From NCBI GenBank assembly GCA_033557465.1, contig CM066035.1, positions 898,287,309-898,351,308 on the forward strand: 64,000 bases of DNA, written 5' to 3'. Both the position numbers and the translations under genes were made by a program. Below the pieces are notes generated by a model. That model did no database searches. It worked only from the letters and a program-made list of their open reading frames with translations, and was not told where the DNA came from. Within the stretch, counting starts at the first letter, position 1. Every line of letters begins with the position of its first letter. Origin of the DNA: Ichthyophis bannanicus. Its lineage: Eukaryota > Chordata > Amphibia > Gymnophiona > Ichthyophiidae. Below, one piece after another: positions 1-9,575 of the stretch.

Positions 1-699
1 CCCGGACGGCGCCGAACCAACGAATAGAAAGTCATCCAAGTAGTGGACCACATTCCGAGAGCCGACGGACACCTCCAGAGCCCAGTGCATGAAGGAACTG
101 AACATCTCAAAGTAACGGCAAGAGACCAAGCAGCCCATCGGCAGGCACTTGTCAAAGTAATAGCGGCCCTCAAACACAAAACCCAATAAATGGAAGGAAT
201 CCAGATGCACCGGGAGCAGGCGAAAAGCGGACTCAATATCCACCTTCGCTAGTAAACACCCGTGCCCACACTCGCGCACCAACCGCACGGCCTCATCAAA
301 CGACGCATACCGGACCGCGCACAATTCCTTCGGGATGAGATCATTCACCGATGCCCCCTCAGGGAAAGACAAGTTGTGAATGAGCCTGAATTTCCCGGGC
401 TCCTTCTTCGGCACAATGCCCAAAGGAGAAACCACGAAATTCCGGCATGGCCGGTCCACAAAGGGCCCAGCCACCCTGCCGAGGGCCAACTCAGCAGCCA
501 ATTTACCTCTAACCACCTGAGCTAAACGCTTCACCGATGGCGCGTTGCGTGCCATCACCGGGCCCCCCTCCCCCACTACTGGTATGGGGAACCCGTACTG
601 GAAGCCCCCCTCCAAGACCCGCCGAGCCCTAACCCTCCTATAACGCCTCAACCACGGCCTGAGTGCTGAAAAATGAATAGGGGTAGGGGCCAACTCCAT
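1..699 (-). CDS. Reverse transcriptase of a DIRS-order (Ngaro-like) retroelement, 3' end outside the window
   Basis: I translated this by eye: it is one open frame of 233 codons from an ATG at 699-697 to the window edge. It is the polymerase that copies the element's RNA. RT landmarks in order are FVVSPLGIVPKK, FRLIHNLSFPEG, DIESAFRLLPVH, FDKCLPMGCLVS and the catalytic box HYLDDFLFVG, which reaches the window edge. This motif series is typical of tyrosine-recombinase retroelements of the DIRS order, and differs from LINE or Gypsy RTs. RNase H and recombinase domains would lie beyond position 1. The start lies 8 bases downstream of the gag stop and in another frame; that frame also stays open upstream into gag, so a frameshift product is possible. 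Ngaro-like is a judgement from RT style; the absent recombinase end would settle it. Confidence 0.82.
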   Translation of the reverse strand, partial: MELAPTPIHFSALRPWLRRYRRVRARRVLEGGFQYGFPIPVVGEGGPVMARNAPSVKRLAQVVRGKLAAELALGRVAGPFVDRPCRNFVVSPLGIVPKKEPGKFRLIHNLSFPEGASVNDLIPKELCAVRYASFDEAVRLVRECGHGCLLAKVDIESAFRLLPVHLDSFHLLGFVFEGRYYFDKCLPMGCLVSCRYFEMFSSFMHWALEVSVGSRNVVHYLDDFLFVGSAPSG

Positions 700-706
700 C
701 CTACTA

Positions 707-1966
707 TCAATGCTTCGCGGCCGAGGGTGTGGGCCCTTTCTTGCCGCAACGGAGAGCGGAATGGCCTCCCCCACAGACGGAGCAACTACGCCGGAACTTA
801 CAGTCCGGAAAGGGACAAGACGACTTATTAAAGCGCCAACAGACGTCCCCGACCCCCTCACTAGCGCCTTTCTGCAACCCGGGAGCCGGGACGCTCTGAA
901 ATGGCCGCCCTGCACCCGCCGACGAAGCGACGACCCCTTTTTGCCCCTCCGCAGCAGCCCCCCCTTTCGCAGACATCTGCGTTAACCAGAGGCTGATGTC
1001 CTGGGTCCCCCAGGACAAGGCCCGATTCTCCTCCATCTTATCCCGAAACTTCTCATCATAGTTGAGCCATGCCCAACCATCATGAGTCTGAGCCGCCTCA
1101 AGAATCGAGTCGGCGTAGGCAAGTAACATCCCGTATTGCCCCGGGTAACGCTGCCCCCAGACGCTAGCTAACCGGAGAAAAGCCCTCGTCCAGTTGATAA
1201 CGTTCCGAGAAGCCTTCTTGACCCTGCCCGCTTTCTCGTCCGCTTTCCGTTTACGCCGGCTGTCCCCCGAACGCTTCCTACCTTCCAGCAGGCGGAATAT
1301 ATCTATGTATTTCCGCTTCCATATCTTACGCCTAAGCTTATGCGGCACTCCCTCCCACAGCTCTGAGAACGAAGCCAACGTAGCACCCCCACCTCCCCCG
1401 ACCACCACCCCCCCACCGGGTTGATCGCCCCCTCCCCCAACCGACGAGGACGATGAAGATGAGGACGAAGAGGAGCCCCCCCTCCGACGTCGCTTACGCG
1501 AGTGACGGCTCTTCTTCTTCACCTTGCCTCCAACTCCCCCTGCCTGGCTAACCGCAACGCCCTGCTCGGCCAGATTCTCTTGTAACTCACCATCAGCCGA
1601 ACTCCGCGGTCGCACGATATCTGCTATGGTGGACGCCGACGCCGGCAACGCTTCCTGCAGGTCCTCACGCTGCGCCATTGGTACTTCCGCCGTAGTCCGT
1701 CCTGCGCGGTGTACCGCTACCTCGGCGCTCTGTGTCGTCGTCCTCCCGTCACCGGCCGGCACCTGTGGAGACACCGGCAAAAAGGAAGGAGAACCCGACA
1801 AGCCCCAGGGAATCTGCCAAGGCCCCGTCCAATCAACCCTGGAGGAACCCTGTCCCCCTCCCCGCCAATAGTCCCAACTCGAAAGACCCCCACCCCCCAG
1901 AATCAGAGGCCAACCCCATGGGCCCCCCCAATCCACCCATCCTGACCCCCAGCTGGACACTGCCAC
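707..1966 (-). CDS. Gag-like ORF1 of the Ngaro-like retroelement, with a C-terminal Cys/His cluster
   Basis: This 419-residue frame lies directly upstream of the RT frame on the same strand, the usual gag position. The N-terminal third is low-complexity Gly/Trp/Pro sequence. A basic stretch (KVKKKSRHSRKRRRRGG) and a serine tract follow near residues 150-175. A helical central region contains RRKIWKRKYIDIFRLLEG. The C terminus has a Cys/His cluster (CWRFNKSSCPFPDCKFRRSC, then CSVCGGGH and a last Cys) like the zinc knuckles of Ngaro/DIRS gags. It probably binds and packages element RNA. The true start may be the internal methionine at about 1678 (MAQREDLQ), since the residues before it look like GC-rich read-through. 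Gag identity rests on position and the zinc cluster; no other homology was tested. Confidence 0.65.
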   Translation of the reverse strand: MAVSSWGSGWVDWGGPWGWPLILGGGGLSSWDYWRGGGQGSSRVDWTGPWQIPWGLSGSPSFLPVSPQVPAGDGRTTTQSAEVAVHRAGRTTAEVPMAQREDLQEALPASASTIADIVRPRSSADGELQENLAEQGVAVSQAGGVGGKVKKKSRHSRKRRRRGGSSSSSSSSSSSVGGGGDQPGGGVVVGGGGGATLASFSELWEGVPHKLRRKIWKRKYIDIFRLLEGRKRSGDSRRKRKADEKAGRVKKASRNVINWTRAFLRLASVWGQRYPGQYGMLLAYADSILEAAQTHDGWAWLNYDEKFRDKMEENRALSWGTQDISLWLTQMSAKGGAAAEGQKGVVASSAGAGRPFQSVPAPGLQKGASEGVGDVCWRFNKSSCPFPDCKFRRSCSVCGGGHSALRCGKKGPTPSAAKH

Positions 1967-2900
1967 CCCCCTGTACCCACCCCTGAGAGGTCTGCCACCA
2001 GTTGAGGCGGAGCAGCAATGCCTGCCGCCCCCGCAATAGACCTGGCCCCCACACCCTCACTTTGTACCGGCCCCTCTAGTGCCCCCGGGGCCACCTCCCG
2101 GCCATGGCCTGCTCTACTCCCCCGGGGCCTCCCAGAACCGACAGGGGGCACTGCAACACCACCCCTGCCTGGGACCCTGTGCCCAGCCGGCCGTGGCACC
2201 CCTGTCTTCCCCCTAGCCTGTCCTCCCGAACCTTTAGAAGCCCACCCCCGGGGACTGCCTACTGCCCCTCGTTCCCCTGCCCCCTTTACCCCTGCCCCCT
2301 CTCTCCCTGCCCCCTTGTCCCGGCATTACACGCTTCCAGCCGCAGAGCTGGATTAAAAAACAAACCTACTGTGCAGCTCGAGCAACTGAAAGCAGGAAGC
2401 TAGCACCGCAGCCCCCCCTTCCCCGGTCCCCCCAGCACCTGAAATAGATCCGCAGCCGCAAGGCACCCCAGGAAGCCTGTTCGCCGGTCCGGCACTCTGC
2501 TCCACGGCCCGAGGCCCTGCACTCCGAGTTGTAGCACTGCCCGCCGCCAGCGCCGCAATCCGCGCTCTCGATGGCCCCCTCAGCAGCCCTTCCGCACCCG
2601 CTCCTGATCCTCGACCCGGCACCGAAGTCAAAGAGCCGCCAGAGAGCTGCAGCCAGACGCCTGTCCTTTCTCTCTGCTCCGGAGGACTGGCGTCTGACCG
2701 CTCGCTCCCCTTGGCTCTTCCTCTCGCCCTCATTGGCTCCCGCAGTCGCCTGGACACGCGGGAGCCAATGATTTTAAAACGATACACGTGCTCGGGAACG
2801 CGCCTAATACCTCCGCCGGGGACCCGCGCCACTCCACCCCCCGGTTACCGTCGGCCATCGGGCACGTGGGCCCGCGGCCTCCAATTTCTCTTGCCTGCCC
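1967..2900 (-). promoter_or_regulatory. GC-rich, CpG-dense upstream region of the Ngaro-like element (possible terminal repeat/promoter)
   Basis: This block is far richer in C+G and CpG than the AT-rich DNA that starts at about 2900. It lies immediately 5' of gag on the minus strand, so it is the expected place for the element's terminal repeat and promoter. Frames inside it are proline-rich composition artefacts. The boundary with ordinary DNA is abrupt near 2905. A second terminal copy cannot be checked because the other end is outside the window. Confidence 0.45.
2731..2770. promoter_or_regulatory. Palindrome of two facing CCAAT boxes
   Basis: Two perfect 13-nt arms (2731-2743 CATTGGCTCCCGC and 2758-2770, its complement) flank a 14-nt spacer. 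Each arm holds an inverted or direct CCAAT core in a CpG-rich setting, which suggests paired NF-Y sites upstream of the retroelement. Function is inferred. Confidence 0.45.
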
Positions 2901-3305
2901 CTATAGGTGATTTATTGTTTATTGTTTTTTGTTAATTTTGCTGCAATAGTATTATTCAATTGTGATCTTCTGGCCCCTTGCAAGCTCCTAGAATGCGCTC
3001 AGCCAATCGGGTGGGACAGCTGACCTGGTTTTCCTGCGATAATGAATATAATCTACAGCACAAGTGCGGGTGTCCCTTATATCTGAATACAGATACCTTT
3101 TATGAATTGTCTCTGAAGGTTGCTTTTACGTTTCGTTTGGAGGTATGAGTTTCTGAAAATATAGTCTAAAATATAAGTATAACTTGTTTTTCTCGGGTCA
3201 TAAGTGATTAATGTGTACCGTTTCATTAAGGTGCCGAGCTTTTACAAAGGAAATGCTTTAGAATAGTCATGTAGCTGTACCGTAAATATTTCTTTAGTTT
3301 ATGCC
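2901..3305. other. AT-rich spacer, nothing recognised
   Basis: No coding frame, repeat or RNA signal recognised. It is the left flank of the PLE insertion at 3322. Confidence 0.5.
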
Positions 3306-3321
3306 AATCCATTTTTAGACA

Positions 3322-4830
3322 TATATTACCCACTCAGAGTGAATGAACAGTGACTTGAAACAATTTTAGAAACAATTTTTTTGTCGGAAGTTTTTGCCTT
3401 GAGAGAATTCTCCCTCCTGAAGCGTAACTTCCCTTTTAATCAACTTTGCGGTATAAAAACCACTAATAAAATATTGTGAAATAATTGCGCCTCTTTATCA
3501 GCGCTATATCACAATAAAACTTTTATCTACTGAGCAAAAGGATCCCTACTAAATCCAAGGAATCCATACCAGCCCTACCCAAATTCTGCAGATATCAACG
3601 AACACAGTACTGCGTTTAGAGCCCAAAACATTCCATCTGGCCCTGTCTCAACGCTTATATTTCTGCAAAAATGATATACTCATCTTAGTGAGGTGTCAAA
3701 CAGCAGTTCCTTCACCCACAAAGACGCTTAATGAATGAGATATATTAATCTCAGAAAAACGCCAAATAGAGACCTTTCCTCCCAAAAAGACGCTTTCCTT
3801 GATACAGTCCAACTTCCTGACCAAACAATGAATCGTGAAGCAGATTTAAATCCCCAGCCAATTCCTATCCAACACATCACATCAGACTGGCCCAATCCTG
3901 TTCCAAATTCAACCCCTTCGGTTCCAATGATGCCACACGAAAAATCCATGCTTGTTCTAACCATTGGAGTCGCTGTTCTCTATCTCCCCCTCTGGGGTTT
4001 TCAGGAACATGATCTAAAATACTCCATTTAAAGTCCACAAATGTGTGTTGTAGATGTATGCAATGTTGTACTATAGGAGCCGATGTCACTGCATTACGTA
4101 TTCTCGAAGCATGTTCTTGTAGTTGCCAACGTATCTTTCGAGTAGTCTGACCTATATAGAGTTTCTCACAAGGGCATAATAAGGTATATACAACAAAAGA
4201 TGTAGAACATGTTAACCATTTTGAAACGTGTTTAATAGCAGTATTTGGTATAAGCCATTCTTTTCCTTCAATTGTCTGAAGACAGAGATCGCAGGTAGAA
4301 CATGAATAATGTCCCAAATGAGTAACAACGGGATCAGTAGTATTTTTATTTTTAACTGTACTACCAATAAGATTACCAATATTGGGACCCCTTGTAAATG
4401 CAATCCTTAAAGGGTTTTGAAAACAAGAATGCAACGTTAATAAATGCCAATGTTTTTTCAAAATGTGGCATATTTGAGAGATATTTGACATATAAGGTAA
4501 TATACCAGTGATCTTCACCTGTTCTGTATCCCTTGATCTCTGTGAGGCCTCCAAACCGAATAACCACTCCCTATGGGTGAACCTAGCTCTTTTCCAGTCT
4601 TGATAAGATTCAGATAAAGAGGCGCAATTATTTCACAATATTTTATTAGTGGTTTTTATACCACAAAGTTGATTAAAAGGGAAGTTACGCTTCAGGAGGG
4701 AGAATTCTCTCAAGGCAAAAACGTCCGACAAAAAAATTGTTTCTAAAATTGTTTCAAGTCACTGTTCATTCACTCTGAGTGGGTAGTATATGTATATAAT
4801 AGAGTGGAGGGTTAATATAATTAGGTTGGA
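3322..4830 (-). mobile_element. Penelope-like element, 5'-truncated, with inverted terminal arms and 16-bp target duplication
   Basis: A minus-strand GIY-YIG frame is enclosed by two inverted arms: 3322-3499 and 4613-4790 are reverse complements with only a few differences. A 40-nt extension (4791-4830) follows the right arm only. The whole insert is bounded by identical 16-bp direct repeats (AATCCATTTTTAGACA) at 3306-3321 and 4831-4846, read as the target-site duplication. PLEs are known to insert with inverted or direct pseudo-LTR arms and a short one-sided extension. No hammerhead core was found in these arms. Confidence 0.85.
3877..4554 (-). CDS. PLE polyprotein C-terminus with GIY-YIG endonuclease
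   Basis: The 225-residue open frame carries the PLE endonuclease that nicks target DNA. The GIY-YIG signature is VVYTLLCPCEKLYIGQT at residues 121-137, with the PLE-specific CPC insertion. It is preceded by a Cys cluster (CSTCDLC, 85-91) and followed by the arginine-rich helix and a C-terminal EQ-W-I motif (about 193-204). The RT domain normally upstream is absent, so the copy is 5'-truncated at the right arm. The endonuclease frame itself is unbroken. The listed start is only the first start-type codon after truncation. Confidence 0.82.
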   Translation of the reverse strand: MEASQRSRDTEQVKITGILPYMSNISQICHILKKHWHLLTLHSCFQNPLRIAFTRGPNIGNLIGSTVKNKNTTDPVVTHLGHYSCSTCDLCLQTIEGKEWLIPNTAIKHVSKWLTCSTSFVVYTLLCPCEKLYIGQTTRKIRWQLQEHASRIRNAVTSAPIVQHCIHLQHTFVDFKWSILDHVPENPRGGDREQRLQWLEQAWIFRVASLEPKGLNLEQDWASLM

Positions 4831-4846
4831 AATCCATTTTTAGACA

Positions 4847-5640
4847 GCAACAATTTTACCTGATGAGGCTTTCAAAACAGTAACTCTGGTAACCCGGAAG
4901 CCCTCCTCGCCTCCATCCCCATCATTAACGCATCCCCCCCAGTACTTCGCCCCCCCCCCCCAACAAAGTTCACAAACAACAGTATTTGGTACAAACATTT
5001 TGGTCGCAGCTTTATTTACAACCTGTAAACCGACCCAAAGGGCCTGAATAACAATTGAACATAACCCAGCCCCGCACCCCTTTACCGGAGGATGCCCCCC
5101 CACCCGCCATCTTAGTAGCAAGGCGGAGCATCCTCCTCCCCCCCAAACCCCGCCGCCTGCCTCGCCATCCTAGTAGCAAAGGCCGGCTCCCACCCCCCCC
5201 GCTACCGGGTCGAGACCCCCAACCGGGCTGTCTCGCCCCACCCCAAGGAGCACTTCGCCCCCACTGCTCATAACCAGGTCAAGCCCGCGCCGCTCCTGCG
5301 AGCGCTGGCTCAGTACCCCCACCCCCCCCAGCTGCGACAACCTCCAAACCACCATCAAAGGGGGCGGGCGGGCGGGAACGCGACCGTTCCTGAGGAGCCG
5401 CGGCCAGAAAGAGACGGCCACGCGGCTCCTCGCTGCCACAGCACCGCCCCCCCAGCCGGCCGCCGGCCAATGAAATCGCTCCGACGGTGTGCCGGAGCGA
5501 TTTCAAGAGCCGCGCACGGCCGCATTTCTAAACCCCCCCCCCCCCCCCCCCCCGCCGACAGCGAGGTGGAGGCCGAGGCCGGGCCCGGGCCCAGGTTACT
5601 GACAGCCGCGGGACCCGGCCCGCGGCCTCGAGCACTATGC
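4847..5640. other. CpG-rich GC block, possible CpG island or promoter
   Basis: C+G and CpG content rise sharply here, between AT-rich flanks, and fall again at about 5645. The block contains a 21-C homopolymer (5533-5553), a CCAAT box at 5467 and a perfect hairpin (5471-5505). Open frames across it are proline/glycine/arginine composition artefacts and were not accepted as genes. It may be the promoter of a host gene or of another element. No transcript structure can be traced from it. Confidence 0.45.
5471..5505. repeat. Perfect 13-bp inverted repeat next to a CCAAT box
   Basis: Arms 5471-5483 (TGAAATCGCTCCG) and 5493-5505 are exact complements with a 9-nt loop. The adjacent GGCCAATGAA overlaps the left arm. 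It resembles in layout the CCAAT palindrome at 2731-2770, but the sequence differs. Confidence 0.5.
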
Positions 5641-6081
5641 ATTTGTGTACATCATTTTTAAAGCCTACTACAATGTTAAGTGTTTGTGTCCCTCTGCTGT
5701 TCATCCTGCTTTCATATTTATTCTTTTTCATCTCTTTTTTTAGCTTCCAAGACTACTATATATGGGTTTATAAACAACAGAGGTACTAATATACATTTTT
5801 AGTTCTTGATATGATTATTTGGCACATCCGTACATGATTATTTTTATGTTTTTGTCATTTTCATGTTTTTATTATCATGATTTTATTCCACTGTATGATT
5901 ATTACTTTTTATTTATTGAATATTTATTATTTATTTATTTATATATTTGTCCAGCACTTTTCATATTTATGGTTTATTAATTATTTATTATTTATTGTGT
6001 GATTATTTTTTATCATATTTTAATTGTATGTTTTTAAATTTATGCTTTAATTGTTTTTTGTTTATTTATTATTTTAGTACG
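5641..6081. other. AT-rich tract upstream of a hammerhead motif
   Basis: Very AT-rich with many TTTAT/ATTTA runs and no coding frame. It may be the body of a PLE terminal region or retrozyme-like unit ending in the ribozyme at 6082, but I see no PLE protein in it. Confidence 0.35.
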
Positions 6082-6139
6082 CCAAGAATACCCCTGATGA
6101 AGGTATAATGGAAACACGGCCTGTGTCGGGTCCCCTTGG
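6082..6139 (+). ncRNA. Hammerhead ribozyme (type I, minimal)
   Basis: The core CTGATGA (6094-6100) and GAAA (6111-6114) are intact. Stem I is ACCC (6090-6093) with GGGT (6128-6131), extended by CCAAG (6082-6086) with CTTGG (6135-6139) across an internal loop. Stem III is very short: A6114-U6126, then CAC with GUG around a 5-nt loop. The predicted cleavage triplet is GTC at 6125-6127. Short stem III hammerheads of this kind are known from PLE terminal repeats, where dimers may be the active form. An AATAAA lies downstream at about 6163. Self-cleavage is predicted only. Confidence 0.72.
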
Positions 6140-6618
6140 CTTTATAGCCCCTGTATATGGTTTAATAAAAGCTCTGTCTTTCCTTTTGCCACATTATGGA
6201 CTGGTTTCTTCCTAAATAGGAGAATGCTGAAGTGGATGAGAGCTCCAGGCAAAGACAAGAGGGAGGTGGAAGAAAGAGAAGGCCTGTGAGGAGTAGAGGG
6301 TATGGGAAGGAAGTTGGCGTGGGGGAGATGGCAAGAGAGGTAGAGAAGGTTGCTGATGTGGAGAGCTCATATTTTAGCTCCATATATGGTAGAATCTTTG
6401 CTAAAGTACCACTGGAATTATGGACATCCCGATCTAGACTTCTCAGTTCTGATCTCCACATACTATCTAAAACTTGACTTCAAGTTTGTGCAAAATTTAA
6501 GCAACCATGTAGGGGGACATTGCTGACAAGAAGGAAAGCCAGGTTCGGCTGCCACTGCTGCTCCTTGTGATCTTGGGTAAGCCACTTGACCCTCTATTGC
6601 CTCAGGTATATACTTAGG
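6140..6618. other. Sequence after the hammerhead, nothing recognised
   Basis: After an AATAAA at about 6163 the sequence becomes mixed. Small frames on both strands show no recognisable domain. Confidence 0.4.
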
Positions 6619-7250
6619 ACCTGATTCTGTGCCATGAATAGTGGAGATGGACATCCCAATGAGACATCCATCCCCGCTATTCATGCCTTCTCTGCCTGCA
6701 TCTAACTTCCTTGCCGGTTGTACGGGGAAGTTAGATGGGGGCAGGGAAGGAGAGGATCAGAGGCAGAGGCAGGGCGAGCAGTGGGCGGTCACCAGCCCTG
6801 GGCATACAGGGCCGATTCCAATCTCAGCCCGGTACGTCCAGGGCCGGCGACTTGTACGGGGAAGCTATTCTACCTCCGAGGTAGAATAACTTCCCCGTAC
6901 ATAAAGATTGGTGGCCCAGGGCTTGGATTGGGTAGGGGGGGGCCTGAAGGCATTCCCCGCAGCCCGACCCTGGCCTTAGGAGGCCAGACCGGGGGTCGGG
7001 ATACAGGGAATGAGTCCCTGAAGTCTGGCGGCTAGCATCATGGCTCTTCAATGGAGCCACAGTGCCATGGCATCATGAAGAGCCTTGACTGAGTTAGCTA
7101 GGGACAGTCCTGTACAGTACATGAAGGCTGGGCTGAATTGCAATTCCAGCCTACACGTACAGGACTGTTCGCGATTCTGATCCTGCGGGGCTAGATGTGC
7201 CCCGCAGGATCAGAATCGCGATCCCTTCTGTACGTCCGGCTCAGACCAGA
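6619..7250. repeat. Foldback repeat with several strong hairpins
   Basis: Three inverted repeats lie in series. 6853-6876/6878-6901 has 24-nt arms with one mismatch. 7104-7115/7157-7168 has an inner arm pair AGGCTGG/CCAGCCT. 7170-7190/7200-7220 has perfect 21-nt arms and a 9-nt loop. The phrase GTACGTCC recurs in this block. Related wording and a smaller TATTCCACC-type hairpin occur at 61812-61836, so this looks like a dispersed non-coding family, possibly a non-autonomous DNA transposon. No transposase is visible. Confidence 0.5.
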
Positions 7251-7975
7251 TGAACAGAGGGGATCTACATCCAGGAAAGAATAATCTGGTTAGTCTGTAA
7301 ATCCTATAGAACAGGAAAATAACTACAGTATCTGAATGTAACTCGCTTTGAATTTCTGAGAGATGTGAGCTAAATTTCCCTATTGCAGTACATTTCATAT
7401 ACAGAGAAGTATACAATATCTTCATGAAACAGTTCACAGCAGAAAATGTTAGTCACAGATAGGGATAGTATCATTTATCAGGTGGGTCTACAAACTGAAT
7501 TCTTTTTTTAGCAAACAAAGAACAGCACGTGTGTGTACACACCATTTAATTTTGCAACAATTTTCAAAATATGGCTTCCTGTCAGAAATAAAGAAGAGGT
7601 TGTTTTAGCCCGTCACCTGATCCATGAAAAACCCGCACTGAATATTGCCAAGTCCTATGGGTAATTTTGGTAGTTTTAGGCCTGAAATTTGATTGGGTTG
7701 AACATAGCACGTGCAAGGGACATTCATATGAATACCTTTTTCTTTAATTACAGACAACTGGAATCCAGCCATAGGATCTCTGAAGCCCCAAGGGGCATGA
7801 TGTGAAGGTTATGCCGGCAGAATTTTCTCCTCCATAAGATCGGAGCTAAGTTGGACATCCAAGCCAACAGGTGAGATCATTTAGTTCCTCTGGGAGGTAA
7901 TTAGTCCAAATGGGTTAATTTTGCACATACCATGACAGTAATGATCTTCGGTTCTAAGCCAGGGTATGTGGAGCA
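7251..7975. other. Spacer, nothing recognised
   Basis: Mixed composition, no convincing frame or repeat structure. Confidence 0.4.
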
Positions 7976-7979
7976 TGAT

Positions 7980-8690
7980 GTTACTCTCTCAAATTTGCTG
8001 TAATGCTCGATGTAGTACTTGCATTGTGCCATGGAGTTCATAAGTCATCACATGTATAGGCAACTTATTAAGGTGTTTATGAAAATTCATTTTAATCGAG
8101 CCTGTGAAACCTAATATGATGTGAAATATTTCTATATCTTTCTGCCACATTTTCTTAATCTCTGATTGCATTTCTTGGTATTTGAGGATCTTCTCCCTCT
8201 CCACACGATTCACAGAATATTCACTTAGAATTGAAACCTGCCATTCTGATGTTTTTAAGTTTACCACTAAGTCCAGTTTGCTTGCATCCAGATTTTTATC
8301 TGTCAGAATGGGAATGTCCCCGGTGATCATAACCTCTTCATTATCTGTAATTCTCTTAGGGTCATGATCCTAGTGCTTTTCTGGTATAGTGATATTGTTG
8401 TGTTTACAGAGTTTCCAATGGATAAGACATGCCACTTTATTGTGCCTTTCTGTACAGAAATTTTCTGCCATCAGAACTTTGCAGCCAGCTATGAGATAAG
8501 TGACCCTTTCTAGCCCTTTCTTACAGAATCTATATATGTCAGTTTTCCGAGTTTTCTATGGATGCTTTAAACCATCTCATCTGTAATTCACTGGTATGGG
8601 CTGCAACTATCAGCCTCTTGTCCATTATTTTTAGTTTGCCTCTCTTTAACCATTCATGAGTCTAGTTTTGATTGATGAATGGTTCCTGAA
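7980..8690 (-). pseudogene. C-terminal zinc knuckle and restriction-like endonuclease region of an R4/Dong/Hero-type LINE
   Basis: Minus-strand reading gives a Cys-His knuckle (CKKGLERVTYLIAGC), then RHNKVACLIHWKLCKH, then GDIPILTDKNLDASKLDLVV and KILKYQEMQSEIKKMW. This order matches the tail of LINEs that use a restriction-like endonuclease. There the consensus has a Pro-Asp where this copy reads Leu-Asp, followed by an acidic residue and the K-Y-Q-D-L/W motif. Only the last 113 residues (7989-8330) are uninterrupted; upstream there are stops and frameshifts. With the remnant at 14385-15230 it probably derives from one element. Clade choice among R4, Dong and Hero is uncertain. Confidence 0.62.
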
Positions 8691-8794
8691 ATAATACTTC
8701 ATATTTCCTACTGTATTTATGCATTTGCTATTTGTTCCTTTTTTGCTGATCTAATTTTTTGTAGTTTTTTTTTCTCTTATTTTTTTTCTTTTCT

Positions 8795-9344
8795 ATGTGT
8801 ACTAGTGGTTTCTCACCAATTCCTTCTACTTGTTGGAATGCTTATATAGGTCTGATAATGAAGACAGATTCTGGTCATTTACTTTCACATTTCAACTCTT
8901 TTTGCATATCTGGATCTGCTGACACTGTTAAGTATTTGCGACCTCTAATGAAACATATTTCCTCTTACATTAAAGACACATCTCATTTTTTGAACATACT
9001 TTCGGACTGCTCTAATTGGGCTTCAATTCCAGAGATTTTGATGGTAACTATGGATGTGTCAGCATTGTACACCAACATCCCTCAAACAGCAGCTTATAAC
9101 ATTATTCTATCTTCTTTGCGGGGTCGCGGGGATCTCTCTACAGAACATTTCCATTTTTTATCACAATTGGCCACATTTACAATTTTCAATAATTATTTTG
9201 AATTCGAAGGGTCTATTTATAAGCAAATATCAGGGGTGGCCATGGGAGCCACCTGTGCCCCTTCTGTGGCGAATTTGTATATGGATGCATATGAAAATCA
9301 TTGGCTTCCTTTGTCACCACCATGTAAAAATGCAATGTGTGCCT
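8795..9344 (+). pseudogene. PLE reverse transcriptase, N-terminal half
   Basis: The frame includes DVSALYTNIPQ (motif A, with the catalytic Asp) and GVAMGATCAPSVANLYM (motif B), the hallmarks of PLE RTs, which are related to telomerase RT. LMKHISSYIKDTSHFLNIL upstream matches the fingers region. The frame runs into the SINE and ends within it at 9412, so the last ~68 codons are not PLE sequence. The first start-type codon has no special support; the genuine protein would begin earlier. Confidence 0.75.
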
Positions 9345-9562
9345 TTGAGTCAGTCCTGACTCCTGGCAACCCAGAGGCTCCTGGGTTTTCTTGGCAGTGT
9401 CACCGGAAGTAGATTGCTAGGCCTTTCTTCCAAGGCAGTGGAGGGTTAAGTGACTTGCCCAAGGCCACAAGGAGTGCTAGTGGGAATTGAACCCTGGTTG
9501 CTTGGTTACTAAGCCAGTGTTCTAACCACTAGGCTACTCTTCTACTCTTCTACTCTTCCACT
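9327..9562 (-). mobile_element. tRNA-derived SINE with an RTE-type 3' tail
   Basis: It is bounded by 10-bp direct repeats CCACCATGTA at 9317-9326 and 9563-9572. On the minus strand it begins with a tRNA-like head: A box TAGCCTAGTGG (about 9527-9537) and B box GGGTTCAATTCCC (9482-9494). The central body contains CACTCCTTGTGG and CACTTAACCCTCCA. It ends with GGGTTGCCAGGAGTCAGGAC and a CGACTC-like repeat, matching the 3' end of the RTE LINE at 12996-13046. It interrupts the PLE RT gene. Confidence 0.8.
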
Positions 9563-9575
9563 CCACCATGTAGTA

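Noticed and set aside
1709..2403. Overlapping proline-rich frames on both strands
   Set aside because: They follow from C-rich composition in the Ngaro-like upstream region and lack domains.
4858..4885. CTGATGAGG...AAAAC resembling a hammerhead core
   Set aside because: The GAAA strand is replaced by CAAAA and no stem I is present.
5055..5731. Several frames of 60-95 residues in the CpG-rich block
   Set aside because: Pro/Gly/Arg composition, overlapping in all frames, no motif; treated as CpG-island artefacts.
9482..9537. tRNA gene signal (A and B boxes) on the minus strand
   Set aside because: Part of a SINE with target duplications; no cloverleaf expected to be functional.
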